NCBI RefSeq assembly: GCF_005217615.1 | Contig: NZ_SZNK01000001.1 | Span: 2,065,501 to 2,129,500, forward strand | Length of the DNA stretch: 64,000 nt | Source of the DNA: Brevibacillus antibioticus | Lineage (GTDB): Bacteria; Bacillota; Bacilli; Brevibacillales; Brevibacillaceae | Reading direction: 5' to 3' | In this document: positions 1 to 7,766 of the stretch, piece by piece | Layout: each line of letters opens with the position of its first letter | Position numbering within the stretch: the stretch's first letter is position 1 | Notes under the pieces: model-generated | Databases searched by the model: none | What the model was told of the DNA's origin: nothing | What the model saw: only the letters and a program-made list of their open reading frames with translations | Made by a program: the position numbers and the translations under genes

Positions 1-521
1 TTTTACGAGATCACACACCATTATTAGATCAAGAGACCATAAGAGAGATCTATCGTGATTACCGCTGTGCCATTCAATCACTGACAGAGCAGACAGAATC
101 AATCCTTCACCTAGCACGGATGGAAGAGCATAATGCAGACAAGCACTACATACTGGCTGCGGACGCTGCGTTTCGTGGGGACAAAGACATTGCCAACATG
201 CTCCTCACCTTTTCAGAGGGAGACGAATATGTAACGGTGTGCCCGACGTGCGACCAGTCTATCTACTTATGGCCTGATGAGGAAGAGGAGATTTTGTTCG
301 CTTATGAAGACGATCCTGTTGCTCATGGTACAGCGAAACGATTCTCAATCATCGCCAAAAAACCGGACATGACAAATGACAGCGGACTACAGAAATTATA
401 CCAACGTGCACTTGAGATTGGGGATAAAAAGCTGCTTGCCCATCTTCCTTATCTTGCTGGTGAATTGAACTGCTGCTCATGCGAGACCCCTATCCATGTT
501 TGGACGGGACTTTTTCCATAA
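1..521 (+). CDS. Hypothetical protein with two Cys-x-x-Cys pairs (5' end outside window)
   Basis: The frame is open from the left edge (first full codon at base 3) to a TAA at 519-521, so 172 residues of a longer protein are visible and its start lies outside the window. An ATG at 120 is internal and is not preceded by a convincing ribosome binding site. Two cysteine pairs are visible: CPTC followed by SIYLW in the middle, and CCSC followed by PIHVW near the C-terminus. Their similar surroundings suggest a pair of zinc-ribbon halves. The chain is acidic and has no membrane segment. I do not recognise the family. A strong bidirectional hairpin follows the stop codon. Confidence 0.6.
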   Translation, partial: LRDHTPLLDQETIREIYRDYRCAIQSLTEQTESILHLARMEEHNADKHYILAADAAFRGDKDIANMLLTFSEGDEYVTVCPTCDQSIYLWPDEEEEILFAYEDDPVAHGTAKRFSIIAKKPDMTNDSGLQKLYQRALEIGDKKLLAHLPYLAGELNCCSCETPIHVWTGLFP

Positions 522-524
522 ACA

Positions 525-560
525 GCAAAAAGGCCTCCGCTAATGCCGTGGCCTTTTTGC
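525..560. terminator. Bidirectional rho-independent terminator
   Basis: A perfect 11-bp stem (GCAAAAAGGCC pairing with GGCCTTTTTGC) with a 14-base loop lies between two convergent genes. Each arm supplies a T-run in one direction, so it can end transcripts from both sides. Confidence 0.85.
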
Positions 561-561
561 T

Positions 562-1041
562 TTACGTTGCAGATACATCTGCCAAGGAGCCTTTCGTTGC
601 TTGTAACAAGCCCTCTACTGCTATCTCGATCTGGACGCCAATGTTTCCGCCACTGACGATGATCGTCTCTAACGATTGTGCTCGTTGATCGATCACCGTC
701 GGGAACAATTTCTTCATTCCGACTGGCGAACATCCACCACGAATATAGCCAGACACCTTGGTAATCTCTTTCACGGGTATCATCTCAATCTTCTTCTCGC
801 CGACTGCTTTCGCCGCTTTTTTGAGATCAAGCTCAGCTTCAACAGGAATGACAAACACATAATACGCTTTGCTCGTCCCTTGCGAAATCAATGTTTTATA
901 AACAACGTTCTCTTCGCATCCGATCTTTTGGGCAACAGCGATTCCGTCGATTTTCCCATCATCCGTTGCATATGTCAGCATGGTGTATGCGATTTTTTCT
1001 TTATCCAATATCCGCATCGCATTCGTTTTTCCTTGCTTCAC
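562..1041 (-). CDS. ybaK: YbaK/EbsC-family Cys-tRNA(Pro) deacylase
   Basis: This 159-residue protein has the YbaK/ProX-like editing-domain fold throughout. Recognisable segments are the N-terminal TNAMRILDK, the central VYKTLI and FVIPVEAELDLKKAAKAVG, and the GYIRGGCSPVGMKK segment with the conserved glycines of the deacylase pocket. The family hydrolyses Cys mischarged onto tRNA(Pro) in the cytoplasm. The length matches the family. The start is a GTG preceded by GGAGG at a 9-base spacing. The gene is monocistronic: a terminator lies on each side. The family assignment is firm; substrate preference is by homology only. Confidence 0.9.
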   Translation of the reverse strand: MKQGKTNAMRILDKEKIAYTMLTYATDDGKIDGIAVAQKIGCEENVVYKTLISQGTSKAYYVFVIPVEAELDLKKAAKAVGEKKIEMIPVKEITKVSGYIRGGCSPVGMKKLFPTVIDQRAQSLETIIVSGGNIGVQIEIAVEGLLQATKGSLADVSAT

Positions 1042-1116
1042 ACCATTCCACCTCCGCTACACGCTGGTCAATAAAATATAATCTATCTTAGGGGATGGCG
1101 TTCTACTTTTCAATTG

Positions 1117-1148
1117 AAAAAAGAGAGACTCCTCAAGAATCTCTCTTT
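1117..1148 (-). terminator. Rho-independent terminator of the MoxR/SWIM operon
   Basis: A 9-bp stem (AAAGAGAGA / TCTCTCTTT) is followed, read on the minus strand, by a run of T. It sits just downstream of the last gene of the minus-strand operon that starts at 11214. Confidence 0.75.
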
Positions 1149-1163
1149 CTTCACTAGACTCTA

Positions 1164-1454
1164 TTACGATGATCGAGTCATAGGCTTTTTCATCATATTG
1201 ACGTATTGTACCACATACAAATACTGCTGCGTTAACAATTCCGCATCCGCTTTTACTTCCTGCAAATAGCGATTACCCTCCACCTGTAGGTCTTCGATCA
1301 ATGAGGCGAGGAAGCTCATATCGTACTCGGTCGCGAGCTCTTCCAGCCTTTTCAGCTCCTGCAAATCTTGCCTGTCAAGCTTATGGATTCCTTTGAGTAA
1401 CAAGCGTTCCTGCCATTCCGTCAGCTTTTCGGTAAAGGAATATAACTCCTCCAT
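1164..1454 (-). CDS. Small hypothetical protein, last gene of the MoxR/VWA/SWIM operon
   Basis: This 96-residue protein is acidic, rich in Leu and Glu, predicted mostly helical and probably coiled-coil, with no signal peptide or membrane segment. It begins 24 bases after the SWIM gene and is followed by a terminator, so it is very likely co-transcribed with the MoxR, DUF5682, VWA, DUF4132 and SWIM genes. The purine-rich stretch upstream (GAGGGAG) is further from the ATG than usual. I do not recognise the family. Its place in the operon suggests an accessory subunit, which is inference only. Confidence 0.7.
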   Translation of the reverse strand: MEELYSFTEKLTEWQERLLLKGIHKLDRQDLQELKRLEELATEYDMSFLASLIEDLQVEGNRYLQEVKADAELLTQQYLYVVQYVNMMKKPMTRSS

Positions 1455-1478
1455 GATTTTATGTCCACTCCCTCACCA

Positions 1479-3137
1479 CTATAGGTCTAACTTAAAGCTC
1501 GTCAGCGATTTGCCCTGCATGATGCTGATCGGATAAAGCCCATCTCCTTCTTTTTGCACAAGTAAATACACTTCGCGCAACTCTAGCAGCCGCTTGTTTT
1601 GTTCGAGATGACGTATATTGCGGGCGAATTCCCCCTGATAGGAAATGCTCAATTGGAGGGAATGACATTGCTCGTCTTCGATCGTCAAAATCAACTGTTG
1701 CGTCTTCTGATCGAAATCAACTTCGTTGAACCTGTTCGCTTTCAATAGAAATACCGAGTCCAACGCAGTTTCAAACATATCGCCTGCCGCGTCCTTCCAG
1801 TCACTTGACCAGTCGCGAACGAACACCTTGCCGAGATCCAGGTCTTCGATATTGTCCCTGGGAACGATGGTTAGCCGCGTTTCTTCACTGGAAGACAAGC
1901 GCTGCTCCCGATTCGTCTTCGCCTGTGTCAGGATGACCTGTGAATGAGAGAGCTCCTCCATGGAGATCAACCCGCCCCAAGGTACCTTGCCTTTATAGCT
2001 GTCCTTAAAGGAAAAGGAAATGCCTTCATAATACACCGGGCGCGCTTCTGTATACGTGTAGATGCGTAGATCAGAAAGCGAATAAAAGTAATACGTAATC
2101 CCCTTGTACCCCGACCGCGTCTCCCATGGATTTGCTCCCAAAGCATACAGACTTAACTGCGGAACCATATGGTACTTACTCTTAAAGCTGCCGAGAAGCT
2201 GCTTTTTCGCTTCGGTGTGATCGGTCTTCTCTAGAGCAAGCAAGCTGAGATACACCCGGGAAAGCCGGTCGAGCAGCGCTTCCGTTGAAAACTTGACATG
2301 ACGCTGAAAAAATAAGTTCAGCTCCCCATGAATACCGCGAATGTCCTTTTCCACTCGGGGAAGATTGCCATTATGCGCAGCGATAGCAAGCAGCTCCAGC
2401 CGTGTACAAATCGTCTGGGATAGCTTTGCCAAGCCGATGCCAAGAATCTCTGCGATCAGAGCTTTGGCTTCCGTTACGACATCCGTTTCATAGCTGACAT
2501 CGGTTACGGATGCTTGTAACTGCTCACGATCCTGTAACTGGTGCATGGCGCGATAGCGCAAAATGACCTCCAGCTTGTGCAAGCAATTGCCTTTCGCCTT
2601 GCAGGTGCACATGCTCTTCCCGATCTCCGATTCACTGTCAAATGATACGGAAATATCTTGGGTGTGCAATGTCATCGTTAAAAAGGATGTTTCAACGACT
2701 TCCATCTCCTCGAAATAGTCGAGGCGAAACAGCACTTCTTCCAGCTGCGCTGGGGTAAAAGCCTTACTGATGTGAGACGGCTGCAATTGCAAGAGCCAGC
2801 TAAAGTCAGGCTTGTAGGTCTCCTGCTCTTCCTCGGCCTCTGCTCCTGCTTGCAAATGGTTTTGGGCATAGTTGACGATGGCGATGATGACATGCTTACA
2901 TATCTTGTCAGATGGACATGAGCAGGAAAAACGCTCAATATCTGCATGAAGTCGGCATACGCTGTCATCTGACAGCGCACACTCGACGTAATCGTCCCCG
3001 AACTCGTAGGAAACGGTGATTCCTTTTTCCATTTCCTTGATGGAACGATTGTAAATCCCTTTATTCGCGTATTTGATCAGATACTCTTCGTTGCACAGCG
3101 CGATAAACCGATGAAATTCCGTTGTGAAATCCGCCAT
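1479..3137 (-). CDS. SWIM zinc-finger protein with two SWIM motifs (YehQ-like)
   Basis: This 552-residue protein carries two SWIM signatures of the C-x-C-xn-C-x-H type: C72-S-C...C80-K-H82 and C177-T-C...C185-L-H187. SWIM domains bind zinc and are thought to mediate DNA or protein contacts. The rest of the chain is helical and has no recognised catalytic motif. The gene starts 2 bases after the DUF4132 stop, so translation is probably coupled. SWIM proteins are regular partners of MoxR/VWA systems, and E. coli YehQ is a member of the same set by domain content. The function in the complex is unknown. Two SWIM motifs in one chain is worth noting. Confidence 0.85.
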   Translation of the reverse strand: MADFTTEFHRFIALCNEEYLIKYANKGIYNRSIKEMEKGITVSYEFGDDYVECALSDDSVCRLHADIERFSCSCPSDKICKHVIIAIVNYAQNHLQAGAEAEEEQETYKPDFSWLLQLQPSHISKAFTPAQLEEVLFRLDYFEEMEVVETSFLTMTLHTQDISVSFDSESEIGKSMCTCKAKGNCLHKLEVILRYRAMHQLQDREQLQASVTDVSYETDVVTEAKALIAEILGIGLAKLSQTICTRLELLAIAAHNGNLPRVEKDIRGIHGELNLFFQRHVKFSTEALLDRLSRVYLSLLALEKTDHTEAKKQLLGSFKSKYHMVPQLSLYALGANPWETRSGYKGITYYFYSLSDLRIYTYTEARPVYYEGISFSFKDSYKGKVPWGGLISMEELSHSQVILTQAKTNREQRLSSSEETRLTIVPRDNIEDLDLGKVFVRDWSSDWKDAAGDMFETALDSVFLLKANRFNEVDFDQKTQQLILTIEDEQCHSLQLSISYQGEFARNIRHLEQNKRLLELREVYLLVQKEGDGLYPISIMQGKSLTSFKLDL

Positions 3138-3139
3138 CG

Positions 3140-6100
3140 TTATTTTCCTGCTGCTCGCATGACATCATAGACGGTTTCGCTGAAAATGCGTGTTGGAATA
3201 TCAGTGAGCTTCAGCCGATCCACTGGCTTGAAGTAAAAATTCTTGTAATCGGCATCTTTATTCGGGAAGAAAGCCAACGCTTCCAGCTTCACATCCTCCA
3301 TGCCCTCCCAATACGAAATGCTCGCCCCGCTGAATTTTAACTCAGCCACCATACCGTCATACAGTTTGTAAAACTCGCAATAATAACCGCCATCGAGGGG
3401 CGTTCCCTTTACCCAGCCGAATTTCTCCATCATTTTCGCAAAAGCAGTAGGTGAATACGATTCATCAGGCAAGCGGAGCAATTCATTGACTTTTAATTCT
3501 TCTTCCGTAGGCAGGAACGCTTCACGATTCATCTGCTCGAATGGCTGAGTAATCTCGTAATCTTCCAGCTGAGTACGCCAGCCGTTCAACGTCTCTTCGT
3601 CCAGTTCCAGTGGGTGAATCAAGCCAATGAACTGCTCATCTGCCAATTCGTACTCATCCTCATCCACGGTGTTAAATGTCCCATCGTCCATATAGCGGAA
3701 CGTATCTACGAGCTTTCCGTCCTCGTATACACCCCAGATGAGCCCGATTGCGAATTTTTGCATCAACACGTTCTCCACAAAGAGACGTTTCCAAGCTGCC
3801 GTTGACCAATAACGCGATTTGGACAGAGACTCCTCTAGACGAAGAGATTGTACTTTCACCATATTTTTCAGGTCTTTTTTCAATTGAGCAAAAGTCAATC
3901 TCGCTTGTTCTGCCATCTCTTGATCGTCTTTCGCGGATGGTGCAGGCAGATTTTTGACCGCTTTTCCTGTACTGTCGTTCGTGACTTCCAGCTCCAGCTC
4001 GTTGCTGACTTTGACCGTGAAGGTGCGGTCGCCGTAGTCAAACACTTGCTTGCCCAACGCATCGAAGCCAAGCGTGGTGACCAGTCGGTCTTCCAGTTCC
4101 ATCGCGGAAATGTTCTGATTGGCAGCCGCCATAGACAGCGCCTCTTCTGCTGCTGATTTGACTTGCCTGTTTTTGATCGTACGCTTGATCTGGTCGATTA
4201 GACGCAGCGCAGTCAAATCATTTGAGAACGACAGAGCACGCACGCCCTCCGCAGCCAAAGCACCGCGAGAATGATCTGTCCAATCCTTAATCAACTGACC
4301 AATCGTATCGACTATACGTCGATCTCCAAAAGCGACGCAGAGCGGCATGACCCATTTTTCTTTGGCGACTGCTCCGTTATCGATCCAAGTGCGCAAAACT
4401 TCTGTGCTAAAGTCAGCAACAGATGCCGCTTGCAGAGACGGTTTCAAGTCAAGTACCAACTGGTTTGGCGATGTCGGAAAATCGATCGAAGCGGTTAGCA
4501 TGTACTCCATTACTTCCTGACCCAGCTCGTTGCCGTCTTGGTCGCGAAGGACTGGCATGCGCTCCAGTGGCATCCATTTAATCCGTGTGAGCTTGCGCTT
4601 GTCGGTCAGATTGCCCAAATGAGTCAAGCTCGCATCTGGTCCTTGCTCCTCGGCGTCGATAAACGTTTGCAGCAGCGTTTTAAATTTGCTGCTCTTTTCT
4701 GTTGTCAACAGCTCTTGGAAAATCTCCTTGTTATTGTCCAGGGAGCGAATCGCATCCAGCGCCATTTCCTTGACCTTTGCTTTTTTCTCGGTTTGATAGA
4801 CGTGCAAATAAAGCTCCTTGTCTTTGGCCTGAAGAAACGCTGCACCAGCGAGACCGCTCACTTTCTTCGAGCTGTCACCCAATCCGAGCAGAATCGCTTG
4901 GTTGCGCAATTCCTCTGACAGCGTCTCCTTTGCCGCTAATACGGTTTGCGTCACAAACACGCGATTCTCTGTATCCAGCTTGTCAAATTGAGCCAGACTC
5001 ATTTCCGGATTCGCTACGACCAACGAACGATACACCTCTTCATTGACGTCTGTGTAATAATAGTGCGACTCCTTGATCGACAATATCTGATAGAAAAGTG
5101 TCTGGATATCTACAGCTTCGTCCTTCCGGTAATGATCGATGATGGCGGTCAATCGATCCTGGAACGCATGAGCGAAGCACATATGGCCTACTCTGCGATT
5201 GGACTTGTCTTTGTATTGGCACATGAACGGAATCAGACGCGCAATAAACGGATGGTCTACAGGCAAGAAGCTCAGCAGGATCATCTGCTGTCTTACGAGC
5301 TGTACGTCCTCCAGATGAACATGCTCAAGTACATCCTCTAGTACAGCTTTGTCATCCAAATAGTTCGCCAGCTTTGTCGAGCCCTTCGCACGGCGCAACG
5401 CGTCTTGAGCAATTCCTTCCAAAGTAGGCTGGAAATCGGAGAGATCCACGCCTTGTTCCGCCAACGTTTTGTGTAAAAATCCTTTGACCATTGGGATCGA
5501 AGCAAGCTCAAGTGCTCGTCTTGATTTCGTTACGTCTTCTAGCACCAGCTGCTTCACTTGCTCCCATTTTGTCGGCGGGGATAGCAAATGCTCGCGCAGT
5601 CCCAACAGTAGATCGTAAGGCTCATCCATGTGCACGAGGTCAATCAGTCTCTTATCTTCGGACAAGATATCAAGCGGGAACATGTCAAAAAGGATTTGCA
5701 AGGTGTTGTGCAGCTCCCGATCCATCTCCTCTTCCTTCTTCAGGAATGCACTGATCCCGCCTTTGACGTGAATGCGGTAGTACAGCAAGCTGATGACCAG
5801 CTCCATATATCGCTTCAAATGCTTCTGGTTCAAAAGGGAGCCTTCCTTGACCTGCTCTTCTGGATAATACTTTTCTCGCAACGCAGCCTTTTTCTCTTTA
5901 ACGTATAAAGGGTACAACGACTCGTTGGTCAGCAAATTGTTGCTCGAAAACTGCATGGTCACGACTTCTTTGGCAATGATTTGCAGCTCTTTTATATATT
6001 CACGCGTATCCCCTGTAAGCAGGTAATAATAGATCGGCATCAGCTTTTCTTTTGCTTCCTCCAATACGCTTGGAGAAATCGTGTATGCATACGAAATAAA

Positions 6101-6607
6101 TAGCAAAAATTTGGCCCGCTCAAATGTCGAGGAGTAATCACGGCTGATGCTTACGCGATAATCCTCCGCCGCTTTTGACAAAAATTCGCCAAACAATGCA
6201 GGACCAAGATGCTCGGCCGTTTTTCTCATAGCCTCCAATGCTTTCTGATCTTTTGCCCGGATATCAGCATCACCGATGTCCATCATACACTGCAATTCAA
6301 TCTGGTCCAGGAAGCACTCATCCATCACGTTTTTCTTATCGTAAAAACGGTTGCTTGCCTTGTAGATCAGTACGGCTGCTCGGTAGAATGCAAGCTCCTC
6401 GCCGCGTTTTTTCAGCTTGTCAAATTCGGATCGAACCGTATAGCTGTAAAACCGCGGGTCCTCTGCGATTTCCGGGCATTCGTCTGTGTCACCTGCAACG
6501 TAATCAGCGATTGGATCGTACAAATGCTTGTTTCGATCACTTGCACTGATAAACTCCTCCACAAATTTCTTCGTAATCGGATTCAGATCTGTCTTTCGTA
6601 AAACCAT
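3140..6607 (-). CDS. DUF4132 domain-containing protein with HEAT-like helical repeats (YehI-like)
   Basis: This large 1155-residue protein is mainly alpha-helical in its first 800 residues, with regularly spaced helical pairs that look like HEAT repeats. The C-terminal 300 residues match the DUF4132 pattern, including a SRYWSTAAWKRLF-type segment followed by a FAIGLIWGVYEDGKL strand. No enzyme motif, signal peptide or membrane segment is visible. The ATG has a strong AAGGAGGAG site and lies 19 bases after the VWA gene. E. coli YehI, near yehLMPQ, is also a DUF4132 protein, which supports one functional unit. A scaffold role is an inference. Confidence 0.85.
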   Translation of the reverse strand: MVLRKTDLNPITKKFVEEFISASDRNKHLYDPIADYVAGDTDECPEIAEDPRFYSYTVRSEFDKLKKRGEELAFYRAAVLIYKASNRFYDKKNVMDECFLDQIELQCMMDIGDADIRAKDQKALEAMRKTAEHLGPALFGEFLSKAAEDYRVSISRDYSSTFERAKFLLFISYAYTISPSVLEEAKEKLMPIYYYLLTGDTREYIKELQIIAKEVVTMQFSSNNLLTNESLYPLYVKEKKAALREKYYPEEQVKEGSLLNQKHLKRYMELVISLLYYRIHVKGGISAFLKKEEEMDRELHNTLQILFDMFPLDILSEDKRLIDLVHMDEPYDLLLGLREHLLSPPTKWEQVKQLVLEDVTKSRRALELASIPMVKGFLHKTLAEQGVDLSDFQPTLEGIAQDALRRAKGSTKLANYLDDKAVLEDVLEHVHLEDVQLVRQQMILLSFLPVDHPFIARLIPFMCQYKDKSNRRVGHMCFAHAFQDRLTAIIDHYRKDEAVDIQTLFYQILSIKESHYYYTDVNEEVYRSLVVANPEMSLAQFDKLDTENRVFVTQTVLAAKETLSEELRNQAILLGLGDSSKKVSGLAGAAFLQAKDKELYLHVYQTEKKAKVKEMALDAIRSLDNNKEIFQELLTTEKSSKFKTLLQTFIDAEEQGPDASLTHLGNLTDKRKLTRIKWMPLERMPVLRDQDGNELGQEVMEYMLTASIDFPTSPNQLVLDLKPSLQAASVADFSTEVLRTWIDNGAVAKEKWVMPLCVAFGDRRIVDTIGQLIKDWTDHSRGALAAEGVRALSFSNDLTALRLIDQIKRTIKNRQVKSAAEEALSMAAANQNISAMELEDRLVTTLGFDALGKQVFDYGDRTFTVKVSNELELEVTNDSTGKAVKNLPAPSAKDDQEMAEQARLTFAQLKKDLKNMVKVQSLRLEESLSKSRYWSTAAWKRLFVENVLMQKFAIGLIWGVYEDGKLVDTFRYMDDGTFNTVDEDEYELADEQFIGLIHPLELDEETLNGWRTQLEDYEITQPFEQMNREAFLPTEEELKVNELLRLPDESYSPTAFAKMMEKFGWVKGTPLDGGYYCEFYKLYDGMVAELKFSGASISYWEGMEDVKLEALAFFPNKDADYKNFYFKPVDRLKLTDIPTRIFSETVYDVMRAAGK

Positions 6608-6626
6608 TCCTTACTCCTCCTTCTCT

Positions 6627-7766
6627 CTATTTGATAACCTTACCAATCCACTGGGCGAGCTCATCAGGCGTGATCGCGGCGACATTTGCCCCCATATCGC
6701 TCAATACCCTTGCAGCATGCTGGTTGTACGTAGCGTTGCCATTGAAGTCCAAGGCCGTCAGCACTAAAAACTTACAACCCGCGTCAATAATTTCCTTGCT
6801 CTGGCGATACATTTCCTTGATCGGATAACCCTCCTCCAAATCGCTGACGAGGATAAATATCGTCTTCGATGGATTTTCGAGCAGTGTTCTTCCGTATTTG
6901 AGCGCTTGGGCAATATGAGTCCCCCCACCAAGTTGCACACTCATCAGCACATCGACCGGATCATCCAGTCTATCGCTCAAATCAACGACTTTTGTATCAA
7001 AAATAACCAAATGCGTCTTCAAGGCGGCGAGCTTGTAAAAAATACTTGCCATAACGGAGCTGTAAATCACAGAGTCCATCATACTTCCGCTCTCGTCCAC
7101 AACAATGACGATGTTCCATTTGTTGTGATGCTGAATATTGCTGTGGAAATACAGCTCATCGATGATAAAACGACTTTTTTTGTGATCGTAGTTCTTCAAA
7201 TTTTTGCGAATCGTTTTATGCACATCCAGGTTTTTCATCGACTTCGTATAGCCGCGTTTGTGGCGATTGCGTTTGCCGACAATGCTGGTCTGCACTTCAT
7301 TTTCCAGCTGACGCCGCAGATCGTCTACGACCTTGCGTACGATTTCCTTTGCGCTTTTCACGACCTCTCCTTTCATCCTGCCTTTAAATTGAAGGATGTT
7401 TTTCAAGAGGGTCATGTTGGGCTCCATGCTTTCCAACACTTTTTTGTCTGTCAACAGCTCTGTCATGTTATAGCGGTCCAGAGCTTGCCGCTCGAGGATT
7501 TCTACCGTCTTTTTGGGAAACAGCTTGCGGATTTTATTCAGCCAGACGGGAACCGTCAATGCCGAATCTCCCCGGCCACCTTCTTTTCGATAGCCTTGCT
7601 CTTCTCCGTATTCACGGTCGTATAAAAATTCAAGAATCGAGTCCAGTTCCTGATAGGAAAACTCGGATGATTGATAGCCCCCGCTGCCTTCCAATGACTC
7701 CTCGGCATGAGAGCCCAATAACAACCGCCAGCGGTTCAAGGCTTCGCGGCTCAAATCAGGTTCCAT
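6627..7766 (-). CDS. VWA domain protein with intact MIDAS (CoxE/YehP-like)
   Basis: This 379-residue protein has a helical, basic N-terminal half and a C-terminal von Willebrand A domain. The MIDAS metal site is intact: D224-E-S-G-S228, the threonine in GGGTH, and the aspartate in LVSDLEEGYP. VWA proteins of this class work with MoxR ATPases, with the metal site acting as docking point for substrate or partner. The start codon overlaps the end of the DUF5682 gene by 16 bases and has a strong AAGGAGGAG site, which implies translational coupling. No membrane segment is visible. A cytoplasmic MoxR-VWA complex is the likely setting. Confidence 0.9.
   Translation of the reverse strand: MEPDLSREALNRWRLLLGSHAEESLEGSGGYQSSEFSYQELDSILEFLYDREYGEEQGYRKEGGRGDSALTVPVWLNKIRKLFPKKTVEILERQALDRYNMTELLTDKKVLESMEPNMTLLKNILQFKGRMKGEVVKSAKEIVRKVVDDLRRQLENEVQTSIVGKRNRHKRGYTKSMKNLDVHKTIRKNLKNYDHKKSRFIIDELYFHSNIQHHNKWNIVIVVDESGSMMDSVIYSSVMASIFYKLAALKTHLVIFDTKVVDLSDRLDDPVDVLMSVQLGGGTHIAQALKYGRTLLENPSKTIFILVSDLEEGYPIKEMYRQSKEIIDAGCKFLVLTALDFNGNATYNQHAARVLSDMGANVAAITPDELAQWIGKVIK

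Noticed and set aside
6906..7625. 239-codon open frame on the plus strand opposite the VWA gene
   Set aside because: It is antisense to a gene with clear motifs, has no ribosome binding site and its product looks like a reverse-frame shadow.
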